From assembly GCA_001795695.1 (NCBI GenBank), contig MGKO01000006.1:1-46828 (forward strand): a DNA stretch of 46,828 nucleotides, given 5' to 3'. Shown in pieces: positions 29,534-37,824 of this stretch. The first letter of the stretch is position 1. The number at the start of each line of letters is the position of its first letter. Position numbers and translations under genes: made by a program. This DNA is from Candidatus Yanofskybacteria bacterium RIFCSPLOWO2_01_FULL_49_17. Its GTDB lineage: Bacteria > Patescibacteriota > Minisyncoccia > 2-02-FULL-40-12 > GWA2-44-9. The notes beneath the pieces are model-generated. The model had not been told where the DNA came from. It did no database searches and saw only the letters and a program-made list of their open reading frames with translations.

Positions 29534-30555
29534 TTGTTTATTAACAATTTGGTTATTTTACTGATGAGCGCGTCAAGATTATGTCTTTCTATCACATATC
29601 GTCTTAATTGTCCGTCAGGAGCGTCCACTGATGTCCCCATTATTTTATCAGCAAGTTCTTTTGGGTCATCTTCTTTAAATAACGAACCGGTCGGTAGAAA
29701 ACCCTGGGCGGCGTCATTAGAGCTAAGGACCTGCATTCCGCAGGCCATCGCTTCCAACAGCGTCTTGTCTAAGCTTCCGGTTTTACTTAAGTGGATGAAC
29801 AAGTTATATGATTGATAATATGAAGGCAATTCTTTGTTATTGACCTTGCCGATGAATTTAAAATAGTCATCTAAATTTAGTTTTTTTATTTTAGCTCTAA
29901 TTTTTGATTCATAGTTTTTATCTTTATCCAAAGCCGGCGCCCCGATCAAAGATATCTCAAACTTTAGGCCTTTATCGGTCATCATCTTTGCCGCCTCAAT
30001 AAGGATTTCATAGTTTTTGACCGGCGCGATACGACCAACGCTAAGAATCCTCAATACTCCGTCCTTCATCTTTTTACCACTGTCCGGAACAAACAGATCT
30101 GTATCAATGCCATGACCGGTAACAAAGACCTTATTGGACGGCAGACGAAAACTTTCTGGGGAAGCGGTTAAGATGATATCAGCTAATTTTTCGGCTAAGC
30201 GAAGTTTTAAAGTAACGCCCTTGCTGGTGTACCATAGAAAAGATTTTCTGCCCATCAAACGCCAGTATGGACCGCCCAGGACCATCCAGACGGGATTCAT
30301 GTGAACAAACACGGCATCATATTCTAGCATTATGATCGCCCGATAAAAATTAAACAATTGGCCTAGTTTAGATTTATTCTTATCTTTGCCCATGCCTATC
30401 ACCTGAACATTATCCGGTAAACCATAATTCCCCCTCTCCAAGCATAAAACCGCTATTGTTTTAAAGTTCTTGGCAAATTCTTTTATCCAGCCGACGAAAA
30501 ATCCCAGGAGCTGGTCGTCTTGATCCACTTTTTGAGTAATAATGAGAAGTTTCAT
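29530..30555 (-). CDS. GT4 family glycosyltransferase
   Basis: LRILSVGRIAPVKNYEILIEAAKMM...LFIHLSKTGSLDKTLLEAMACGMQVLSSN. Confidence 0.9.
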   Translation of the reverse strand: MKLLIITQKVDQDDQLLGFFVGWIKEFAKNFKTIAVLCLERGNYGLPDNVQVIGMGKDKNKSKLGQLFNFYRAIIMLEYDAVFVHMNPVWMVLGGPYWRLMGRKSFLWYTSKGVTLKLRLAEKLADIILTASPESFRLPSNKVFVTGHGIDTDLFVPDSGKKMKDGVLRILSVGRIAPVKNYEILIEAAKMMTDKGLKFEISLIGAPALDKDKNYESKIRAKIKKLNLDDYFKFIGKVNNKELPSYYQSYNLFIHLSKTGSLDKTLLEAMACGMQVLSSNDAAQGFLPTGSLFKEDDPKELADKIMGTSVDAPDGQLRRYVIERHNLDALISKITKLLINK

Positions 30556-31685
30556 ATCAATTTCATTAATTCGTCCGCGTAATTCTTGACTAACTCCTTC
30601 CGGCTGAATATTTTTACGGTTTCAGGGCCGGCTGATTTTAACTTTTTCTGCAGATCATCGTCCTTTAGCAGGCCGGCGACGGCTTCGGCTATAGATTCGG
30701 GCTCCCAGCCGCAAAAGATCCCGTTCTCTCCGTCGCGGATGATGTCCAGCATTACGCCGACCCGGGTTGTCACGACCGGCAGGCCGCAGGCCATCGCTTC
30801 AAGAGCGACTCGGGGTCCGCCCTCGTTCAAGGATGGGTTCACGAAGATACGGGCTTTGTTCATGGCTTGGGCGACCGCGCTCTGGTCCTTCAGCCAGCCG
30901 GAAAAGATGACATTGTCCCGCAGGCCCAATTTTTTGATATCCTTTTCTGTTCTGCTCCGAAGCGGACCGGAACCGATGACCAACAGTGAAATGCTTGGTT
31001 TGTCTTTTTTCAGGATAGATACGGCTTTGACCAGATTTTGAATGCCTTTGTTCGCTTCTAGCCGGGCCGCGTAAACCAGATCGAACCTTGTATTTGCCGG
31101 AACCGGTTTAAAAATATCCAGGTCAATGTAGAATGCCGGGATATAGATGATCTTACTTTCAGGCACGCCGGCCGCGGTCAGATATTTTTTTGTCTGCTTG
31201 CGGTTTATCACCCTTACCGCCCGGGCCGACTGCGCGTCAAAGCCGATAAAAAAGCGGGTGAGCCACCTGTATATCGTCTCCTTCGGGCCAGCCGCTTGAG
31301 GCAAGCCGGGAATATGCATTATTTCAAGGATATAAGGAACGCCGGTGAAGAGGTGGACTAGTTTAGCCCCGATGCCATTATAAAATGGAGGGTATTCATG
31401 AACGGTCATAAGGTAGTTATTAGCTGCTAGCGAATAGCCACTAGTTTTCAGAATCTGAAAACCTTGATAAAATATCCAGAAAGGTTGGAACAGTAGTGGC
31501 CAGGGAGAAGGGTGAATAAATACATTATCGAATAATTTTAAATTTTTAATTTTTAATTTTGAAACTTTCGGACAAACAATGTCTATTCTATCCCAATATT
31601 TATGAAACTCTTCAAGAGTATTATAAAAAGCGCCGTGCTTGCCAGCCACTAATGCCCGGTCACCGGTTATCATCAGTAATTTCAT
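30552..31685 (-). CDS. GT4 family glycosyltransferase
   Basis: FDLVYAARLEANKGIQNLVKAVSIL...IFVNPSLNEGGPRVALEAMACGLPVVTTRVG. Confidence 0.92.
   Translation of the reverse strand: MKLLMITGDRALVAGKHGAFYNTLEEFHKYWDRIDIVCPKVSKLKIKNLKLFDNVFIHPSPWPLLFQPFWIFYQGFQILKTSGYSLAANNYLMTVHEYPPFYNGIGAKLVHLFTGVPYILEIMHIPGLPQAAGPKETIYRWLTRFFIGFDAQSARAVRVINRKQTKKYLTAAGVPESKIIYIPAFYIDLDIFKPVPANTRFDLVYAARLEANKGIQNLVKAVSILKKDKPSISLLVIGSGPLRSRTEKDIKKLGLRDNVIFSGWLKDQSAVAQAMNKARIFVNPSLNEGGPRVALEAMACGLPVVTTRVGVMLDIIRDGENGIFCGWEPESIAEAVAGLLKDDDLQKKLKSAGPETVKIFSRKELVKNYADELMKLI
31534..31560. repeat. 27-nt AT-rich microrepeat, copy 1, in GT4 gene 30552-31685
   Basis: aattttaaatttttaatttttaatttt; encodes KLKIKNLKL. Confidence 0.85.
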
Positions 31686-31712
31686 ATAAAATTTCTAATT
31701 GATTTATTTAGG

Positions 31713-32888
31713 TCAATTAGGTAAATTCGTTAAGATGCTAATGGTTTCTTTGAACATTTTTTCGGCGGTGAAATATGATACCGTTTTTTTACCTTCTTTA
31801 ATAAAATACTCGCGTGTTTCCGGACTGTTCCAAAGCGAACGGACGGCCTCAATGATATTGAATTCGTCGTTATATCTGACCATAAAGCCGTTCTCGCCTT
31901 GATGGATGACCTCGCGATTTCCTCCCGACGCGCTGGCAATGACCGGCACCCCGGCCGTCATCGCTTCCAATATCTGATGGGAGAATCCCTCATAGCCGCT
32001 GTTTAATACGACGATATCGGAGGCGGCCAGATAGTCAGCCACCTCCCTATGATTTTTCTTCCCGGCCAAAATCACTTTTCTGCCTAAGCCAAGATTTCTT
32101 ATCATTGTATCAAGTGCCTGTCGGTCCGGGCCGTCGCCAACAATTACCAAGCGGAAAAACGAGTTAATCTCCGTCAGGCGAGGCATTATTTTGATGAGCA
32201 TCCGAAAGCCCTTCCACGGCACCAGACGGCCCCAAGTAAAAAGAATATTGCCGGTAATGCCAAGCTTTTTGCGCGCTTCCTCTTTGGACAATTCCGACCC
32301 TTTGAAATCAACGCCGTTATAAATGATTTTTATTTTTTCAGCCGGAATACCCCACCCTTTGACGATGCCAGCCAAATATTCGGAAGGCACGATGACGGCA
32401 TGGGCTCCTTTGCACAATTGGAACTGCAACTTATGCAAAATAGCCGTCCATCCTTTCCGCTTAATTTTCTGAAAATCATTGAGCATAAGAGAGGTTCGCC
32501 CGGTATTAATGGCCCGCTCCCAGGCGGCATCCCCGACTACTTTGACCACGAATTTTTTATTATGGAACCGGGCGGCCAATCGGGCTGGCATTCCGGCACT
32601 GATGGCATTAAGCGCGAAAACTACGCGAGCATCTCGCGTTTGACCCAATATTTTAAACAAATAGATGAGGTGCTTAATGCCCTTGGGCCATCTAGACCAA
32701 ACGCGCACGACTCTAAAACTAAGATCGTCATCCTGTGGAGAGTTCCAGACAGAGGAATAGGTGACAACCGTGACCGGCTCTATCTTCGCTAATCTCGCGG
32801 CCAGTGTTCTTGCATAAGAAGCCGGACCGCCGATATCAGGCGCGAAAATACCGGTCGCAATCAATATCCCTTTTGGTGTGTTAATCAT
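31713..32888 (-). CDS. GT4 family glycosyltransferase; start corrected to MINTPKGILIATG
   Basis: IATGIFAPDIGGPASYARTLAARL...ASDIVVLNSGYEGFSHQILEAMTAGVPVIASASGG. Confidence 0.92.
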   Translation of the reverse strand: MINTPKGILIATGIFAPDIGGPASYARTLAARLAKIEPVTVVTYSSVWNSPQDDDLSFRVVRVWSRWPKGIKHLIYLFKILGQTRDARVVFALNAISAGMPARLAARFHNKKFVVKVVGDAAWERAINTGRTSLMLNDFQKIKRKGWTAILHKLQFQLCKGAHAVIVPSEYLAGIVKGWGIPAEKIKIIYNGVDFKGSELSKEEARKKLGITGNILFTWGRLVPWKGFRMLIKIMPRLTEINSFFRLVIVGDGPDRQALDTMIRNLGLGRKVILAGKKNHREVADYLAASDIVVLNSGYEGFSHQILEAMTAGVPVIASASGGNREVIHQGENGFMVRYNDEFNIIEAVRSLWNSPETREYFIKEGKKTVSYFTAEKMFKETISILTNLPN

Positions 32889-34020
32889 GGTAAATGTTCG
32901 CGAATTGGCCTGCAATCTTATTCCAGTCATAGGACACGTGAACCATCTCTCGACCAGCCCTGCCAAGCCGTTCCCTAAGCCCTGAATCGGTCAGTAGCGC
33001 CCTTATTTTATCGGCTATGTCATTTGGGTCGCCAGAACGACACATCAACCCGGTCTGGCCATCATGAATAATATCAGGAATCCCTCCCACCGGCGTGCCG
33101 ATCACCGGCAGGCCACAAGCCATCGCTTCTAAAAAGGCGGTGCCCAGACCTTCGGACAACGACGGACGGACAAAAATATCGGCTGCCGACAAATAACGAG
33201 AAAGTTCTTCATGGGCAACTTGACCGGCCAGGCGAATACTGCCTTCCAATTTTAAATTTTTAATTTTTAATTTTAATTTTTCTTTCAATGAACCTTCGCC
33301 GATGATTACTAGCTTAGCTGTGGGAATATCTTTTTTCACTAGCGCGAACGCGTCAACAAGGTCGGCCAGGCCGTTCTTTTCAACTAACCTGGAAACGGTG
33401 ATTATTATTTTTTCATTAGAAATTTGTCTCGCTTCGCGAGATCTGGCAGGGCCAGAGAATTTTTTTAGATCCACGCCATTGGGTATCAGGGTTATGACCG
33501 CCCGATGATTTATTTTTGCCGCATATTCTTTCAAATACCGGCTGATAACGGTTATGGAATCGGCCGAACGGACCATGATATCGCGGAAAAAGTTAAGGAA
33601 CCAGCCCTGGCCCTTGAGATTCTTGCCTTCCTGAATGGTCAATATGAACTTGACCCGCGGGTGAAATAATTTAAACAGCCAAGCGGCTCCTCCGGCCTGG
33701 GAGGCCTGATAGGCATGGATGATTTCATATCGGAACTTGCGGTGCAGTGACACTGCTTTAAAGAACGCCGAGATGGGAAAGAAATTCTTAGGCAATAAAA
33801 AACGAGCTAGAGTGAAAGAATTGCCTATCCGATAAATATTGGTATTGTCCTGCGTTTCAGCCGGTGCCCGCTCGGGAGCAAACCGACCTTGGCTGTCAGC
33901 CCGACTGGTAATTATGTCAAACTCAATATCCGGCAGACGTTTGGTTATCTCTCTGATGGCAAGTTCGGAGCCGCCAATGTTTGGCAGGTAGGAAGTGGTC
34001 AATATAAGAATACGATTCAT
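32881..34020 (-). CDS. GT4 family glycosyltransferase
   Basis: ILTTSYLPNIGGSELAIREITKRLP...IFVRPSLSEGLGTAFLEAMACGLPVIGTPVGGIPD. Confidence 0.93.
   Translation of the reverse strand: MNRILILTTSYLPNIGGSELAIREITKRLPDIEFDIITSRADSQGRFAPERAPAETQDNTNIYRIGNSFTLARFLLPKNFFPISAFFKAVSLHRKFRYEIIHAYQASQAGGAAWLFKLFHPRVKFILTIQEGKNLKGQGWFLNFFRDIMVRSADSITVISRYLKEYAAKINHRAVITLIPNGVDLKKFSGPARSREARQISNEKIIITVSRLVEKNGLADLVDAFALVKKDIPTAKLVIIGEGSLKEKLKLKIKNLKLEGSIRLAGQVAHEELSRYLSAADIFVRPSLSEGLGTAFLEAMACGLPVIGTPVGGIPDIIHDGQTGLMCRSGDPNDIADKIRALLTDSGLRERLGRAGREMVHVSYDWNKIAGQFANIYHD
33248..33274. repeat. 27-nt AT-rich microrepeat, copy 2, in GT4 gene 32881-34020
   Basis: Identical 27-mer in the same frame; encodes KLKIKNLKL. 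Confidence 0.85.
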
Positions 34021-34124
34021 CCCGTTAGAAATAATACAATCTGTCCACCGCTCTGAGGCGGTGGCTGACTTGGTTTATTTGGCGGTTAATTAATATTTTA
34101 TTATTGTTTGTTATTTCTAACGGG
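34021..34124. repeat. 104-bp inverted-repeat element with 14-bp perfect terminal arms and an inner hairpin
   Basis: cccgttagaaataa (34021-34034) and ttatttctaacggg (34111-34124); inner ccaccgc-N6-gcggtgg (34045-34064). Confidence 0.85.
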
Positions 34125-34162
34125 ATTGATTTTTGGGCCATTTTGTGCTAATTTTGACACAA

Positions 34163-35365
34163 ATGGCCGAAAAAATCAATCTTTCTCAGTCCCCCAAAAA
34201 TACCCCCAAAAAGCGGGCCAAAAAGCGGGTTTTATTCATTATTACCCAATCAGAATTCGGCGGCGCCCAGAGATTCATCTATGAGGTCCTTCGCCAGCTG
34301 GTCCGCGGTCATTATCAGCTGATGTTGGCGGTCGGTCGGGATGGCGACGGTTCTCTCATCCGTCTGACCTCGGCTTTAGGCGTGGACACAGTCACTCTTA
34401 CCTGTCTGCGACGGAATATCCGCCCCGTTCAGGACATTTTGGCGATAAGAGAGGTCAAAAAGATAATAGGATCGTTCTTGCCTGACACGCTTTTTCTTAA
34501 CAGCTCTAAGGCCGGTTTTATCGGTTCTTTGGCCGCCCGCCTTTTAAAGTTCAGCCGGCGGCCAAAGGTCATCTACCGCATCGGCGGTTGGACATTCAAT
34601 GACCCTTGGCCATTATGGAAAAAGCGGCTCTGGATAATTTTGGAGAAAATAAGCGCCCGCTGGAAGGATATCATCATCGTAAACAACAGGTCGGATTACG
34701 AACAGGCCAGACACCTCGGCATCAAGCCGAGGAAGGAATTGATTCTCGTACATAACGGCATAGATCCCTACCGAATAGATTTTTTCAACAAAGCTGAAGC
34801 AAGGACAAAGTTATTGGCCATGTTGCCAACTGAACGAGCTCAAAAAACAAAGAGGATTGTCGGCACTATCGCCAATCTATATCCCGCAAAAGGGTTGGAA
34901 GACCTCGTCCGAGCCGCGGCCTTAGATGAAGACGACTCTGCTGTCTATATGATAATCGGCGACGGAATGGAGAGAAAAAAACTGGAGCAGCTGATCATAG
35001 ATTCTGGCTTAACAGAAAAAGTTTATATACTGGGACGGTTTGAAAACGCGGCTCGATATCTGCCTGGGTTTGATATATTCGTCTTATCTTCGCACAAAGA
35101 GGGCTTCCCCTGGGCGGTTCTTGAGGCGATGTCGGCCAAGCTGCCTGTTGTCGCCACCAAAGTCGGAGCGATACCGGAGATAATTGAGGACGGCGTTAAC
35201 GGTTTTATCGTTCCGGCAAGGAACCCCGCGGCCATTGCCGATAAAATAAATCTGCTGGCCAATAACGAACTCTTGACAAACACTATGAGCGTAGCGGCCC
35301 ATCAGGCGGTGGTGCTTAAGTTTTCCTTAGAACATATGGCTGGTCAGATAGAATCTCTTCTATAG
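34163..35365 (+). CDS. GT4 family glycosyltransferase (track start TTG 34133 possible; ATG 34163 preferred)
   Basis: ITQSEFGGAQRFIYEVLRQLVRGHYQLMLAVG...IFVLSSHKEGFPWAVLEAMSAKLPVVATKVGAIPE. Confidence 0.9.
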   Translation: MAEKINLSQSPKNTPKKRAKKRVLFIITQSEFGGAQRFIYEVLRQLVRGHYQLMLAVGRDGDGSLIRLTSALGVDTVTLTCLRRNIRPVQDILAIREVKKIIGSFLPDTLFLNSSKAGFIGSLAARLLKFSRRPKVIYRIGGWTFNDPWPLWKKRLWIILEKISARWKDIIIVNNRSDYEQARHLGIKPRKELILVHNGIDPYRIDFFNKAEARTKLLAMLPTERAQKTKRIVGTIANLYPAKGLEDLVRAAALDEDDSAVYMIIGDGMERKKLEQLIIDSGLTEKVYILGRFENAARYLPGFDIFVLSSHKEGFPWAVLEAMSAKLPVVATKVGAIPEIIEDGVNGFIVPARNPAAIADKINLLANNELLTNTMSVAAHQAVVLKFSLEHMAGQIESLL

Positions 35366-37090
35366 CTGTTTCTCCAAGCCCTCTATTCGCTGAATATTAA
35401 CATTTGATGGGGCCGCTTCCTGTAGCTTTTTAAGGACTCTCAAGGCCTCGGCTATTTTATTTTCTGAAAGATAGATAGCGGCAATATTCTCGTAAGCATA
35501 ATGGAAACGGGTGTCAGCCGAGATGGCTTTTTGGTACCATTCAATGGCGTTTCTTAAATCTCCGCTGTCTCTTATTATATTGCCGATATTGTAATACGGC
35601 GCGGGTTGGCCCGGATCAACTTCTATTGCCCGCTCATAATAAGGCCGGGCCAGCTTATTGCGGCCATGGTCTGAATACCAGTTGCCTAGGTTGTTCAGAA
35701 CTCTGACATCATCCGGTTCGTATTTCAATATATTCTGATAGAACGCTTCCGTGTCACCCCACAATATGTTCTGGCGGATGGTTTGGACGCCTAAGAATCC
35801 GAAATAGCCGACCAGGACGATGACGGCCAGCGGCAAAAGAGCCGCTTTTTTGTTTTTTATCAGCGTCAGAAATTTGTCTAAATAAAATCCGACAATAAGA
35901 CCGACTCCGGCCAATGAGAAATATAGCCAATGCTCGTAGATACGGGCATTGATGGGCACAATGCCCATCGTCGGTCCCAGGGCGATAAAAAAGAGACCAA
36001 AACCAAATAACCAGATTCGAAAATTCCAAGCACCAAGCTCCAAATTCCAATTTTTTGAATTTTTATATTTTGGATTTGTTTGGGATTTGAAATTTAGGAT
36101 TTGGAATTTAACTTCATTTTTATATAATCGCCAACCAATCAGAGCAATGATCATGATAACTAAAATACCTAATAACACCTGATAATCTAAAAATGAAGTA
36201 TGGACCGGGACATCCCTATCCATATGCAGACCAGTGGGCCAGATAATGAGCCAGAAATAAACCAGCAGGGTGTGAAAGAATGTGTACACCCTAACTGAGA
36301 GGTGGGCGCTATACACATTAACCTGATTGTAGAAGTTGAGGGTATTCTGGAAATTTAAAACCGTAAGTCGCAGCAATCCGTATAAAATGGATATGCCGAT
36401 ATAAGGCCATACAGCCAGAATCGCCTGTCTTATCCGCCTCCATAGAGTGCCCTGGTATTCAAACGTAATGAGCGCCAGAACCAGATAGGCCGGGAACAGG
36501 ACAGCGGTCTCACGGGATAGAATGGCCAAAACTTGAAGCAAGAAGCTGGAAGCGAGAAGCAAAGAATTTTTACTTTTCTGATACTTTAAGTAAGCGACTA
36601 TCCCAAAAAGCATGAGGAAGACCGACAGTGGGTCGCCGCGGCCAGAGATATATGTGACCGCTTCGGTCTGAAGCGGATGAACCAGAAAAATAAGCGCGGC
36701 CAGGAACGCGGCGCGGCTGCTTTTCAGCCACCGGCTGGCTAGATAAAAAATAAGCAAACCGTTGGCCAGATGGATAAGATCGCTTACCAAATGATATGAA
36801 GTTGGGGAAGAACCGGAAACTAAATAATTTCCTAGAAAAGTGAGAAATAAAATCGGACGATAGTAATTGGAAACCAAGCCGATGCCCGCCAGGGCATCGT
36901 GAGTAAAAAGGAACTTGACATTGGACCAGGTCAGCGCGCGGACAGCGGGATTATTGAGTATCCAATCAGCGTCATCCCAAAACAGCGTATTGCGCAGGTT
37001 GGGTAGATAGAGAATCACACCGACAACTGTCAGCGCTAAAATATGGCCTAAGTTGTCGCGCAAGAATGAGATGCTTGCTCCCTTAGCCAT
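35360..37090 (-). CDS. TMTC-like polytopic membrane protein with C-terminal TPR repeats (putative protein O-glycosylation)
   Basis: YHLVSDLIHLANGLLIFYL...FLVHPLQTEAVTYISGRGDPLSVFLML (TMTC-like); C-terminal TPRs VRVLNNLGNWYSDHGRNKLARPYYERAIEVDPGQPAPYYNIG. Confidence 0.85.
   Translation of the reverse strand: MAKGASISFLRDNLGHILALTVVGVILYLPNLRNTLFWDDADWILNNPAVRALTWSNVKFLFTHDALAGIGLVSNYYRPILFLTFLGNYLVSGSSPTSYHLVSDLIHLANGLLIFYLASRWLKSSRAAFLAALIFLVHPLQTEAVTYISGRGDPLSVFLMLFGIVAYLKYQKSKNSLLLASSFLLQVLAILSRETAVLFPAYLVLALITFEYQGTLWRRIRQAILAVWPYIGISILYGLLRLTVLNFQNTLNFYNQVNVYSAHLSVRVYTFFHTLLVYFWLIIWPTGLHMDRDVPVHTSFLDYQVLLGILVIMIIALIGWRLYKNEVKFQILNFKSQTNPKYKNSKNWNLELGAWNFRIWLFGFGLFFIALGPTMGIVPINARIYEHWLYFSLAGVGLIVGFYLDKFLTLIKNKKAALLPLAVIVLVGYFGFLGVQTIRQNILWGDTEAFYQNILKYEPDDVRVLNNLGNWYSDHGRNKLARPYYERAIEVDPGQPAPYYNIGNIIRDSGDLRNAIEWYQKAISADTRFHYAYENIAAIYLSENKIAEALRVLKKLQEAAPSNVNIQRIEGLEKQL
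36019..36112. repeat. Low-complexity microrepeat inserted in frame in the TMTC-like gene
   Basis: aaattccaagcaccaagctccaaattccaattttttgaatttttatattttggatttgtttgggatttgaaatttaggatttggaattt; encodes KFQILNFKSQTNPKYKNSKNWNLELGAWNF between TM segments. Confidence 0.75.
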
Positions 37091-37097
37091 GATGAAA

Positions 37098-37721
37098 TTA
37101 GGGAGCTATGCGTATCGCGTTAGGCAGGGTACTGACAGCGCCATCGATACTGGTAATGGAAATGTCCCAAGTGCCGTTATAACTATTCTGGACGGTGGTA
37201 ATGATAGTCCGGTCATCCTGAACATTTGTCGCATAAGTTACCGGCCAGGATACCGTTCCGATCTTAATAGAAGCTATTTGGTTGATACTATTAACGATAA
37301 AATTAGAACCGTAAAGCCTGATCTGGTCGCCATATTTAACCGTAGTCGGTGGATATACCGGATAGACAGATATTATAATCGGTTCCGGAACAGGCGTAGC
37401 AGTCGGACTCGGGGTTGGCGTGGTAAGTACCGGAGTGGCCGTTGGCGACGCGGTAGCTACCGGAGATGGCGTCGCGGTCACTGTCGGCGTCGGCATAGGT
37501 GTTTTTGAAGGAGTCGGGGTCTTTATCGGGGTCTTGGCAGGCGCCAACGAAGGCCCGGCGGATTGAGTCGGCGGGCCAGAAACAGTGGCTGTCGTCATAG
37601 CGGCCGGACTTCGGGTCAAAGTGCTGGCAGGAGTTGGACCAGGTTGTGTCTGTCTGTTTGAAACAAAAAATACAGCCAGGATGACAATCAGTCCAGCAAT
37701 ATACCAAATAATTCTTTGCAT
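37098..37721 (-). CDS. Membrane-anchored Thr/Pro-rich protein with IPT/TIG-like C-terminal domain
   Basis: N-terminal TM (IIWYIAGLIVILAVFFV), PT/PS-rich linker, C-terminal PIIISVYPVYPPTTVKYGDQIRLYGSNFI. Confidence 0.65.
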   Translation of the reverse strand: MQRIIWYIAGLIVILAVFFVSNRQTQPGPTPASTLTRSPAAMTTATVSGPPTQSAGPSLAPAKTPIKTPTPSKTPMPTPTVTATPSPVATASPTATPVLTTPTPSPTATPVPEPIIISVYPVYPPTTVKYGDQIRLYGSNFIVNSINQIASIKIGTVSWPVTYATNVQDDRTIITTVQNSYNGTWDISITSIDGAVSTLPNAIRIAP

Positions 37722-37727
37722 GAGATA

Positions 37728-37754
37728 ATTATAGCATCTTATATAATAAATCAA
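37728..37754 (-). promoter_or_regulatory. Candidate promoter giving a leaderless transcript for 37098-37721
   Basis: Minus strand TTGATT-N15-TATAAT, with TATAAT ending 6 nt before ATG. Confidence 0.5.
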
Positions 37755-37770
37755 GTATTAATTTCTAATA

Positions 37771-37800
37771 ACCAAAAACCGCCCGAAGGCGGTTTTTGGT
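37771..37800 (-). terminator. Intrinsic terminator downstream of the S-layer-like gene
   Basis: accaaaaaccgcc-cgaa-ggcggtttttggt, perfect 13-bp stem; the minus-strand loop reads C(TTCG)G. Confidence 0.85.
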
Positions 37801-37824
37801 TTGGTCTAACCAAGCAATTACAAG

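Noticed and set aside
35360-35365. ctatag shared by convergent stop codons
   Set aside because: Simple consequence of compact packing; no further structure.
37380-37640. GC-rich tandem ggcgtcggcgtgg-like repeats as a possible regulatory array
   Set aside because: Explained by the PT/PS-rich linker codons of the 37098-37721 protein.
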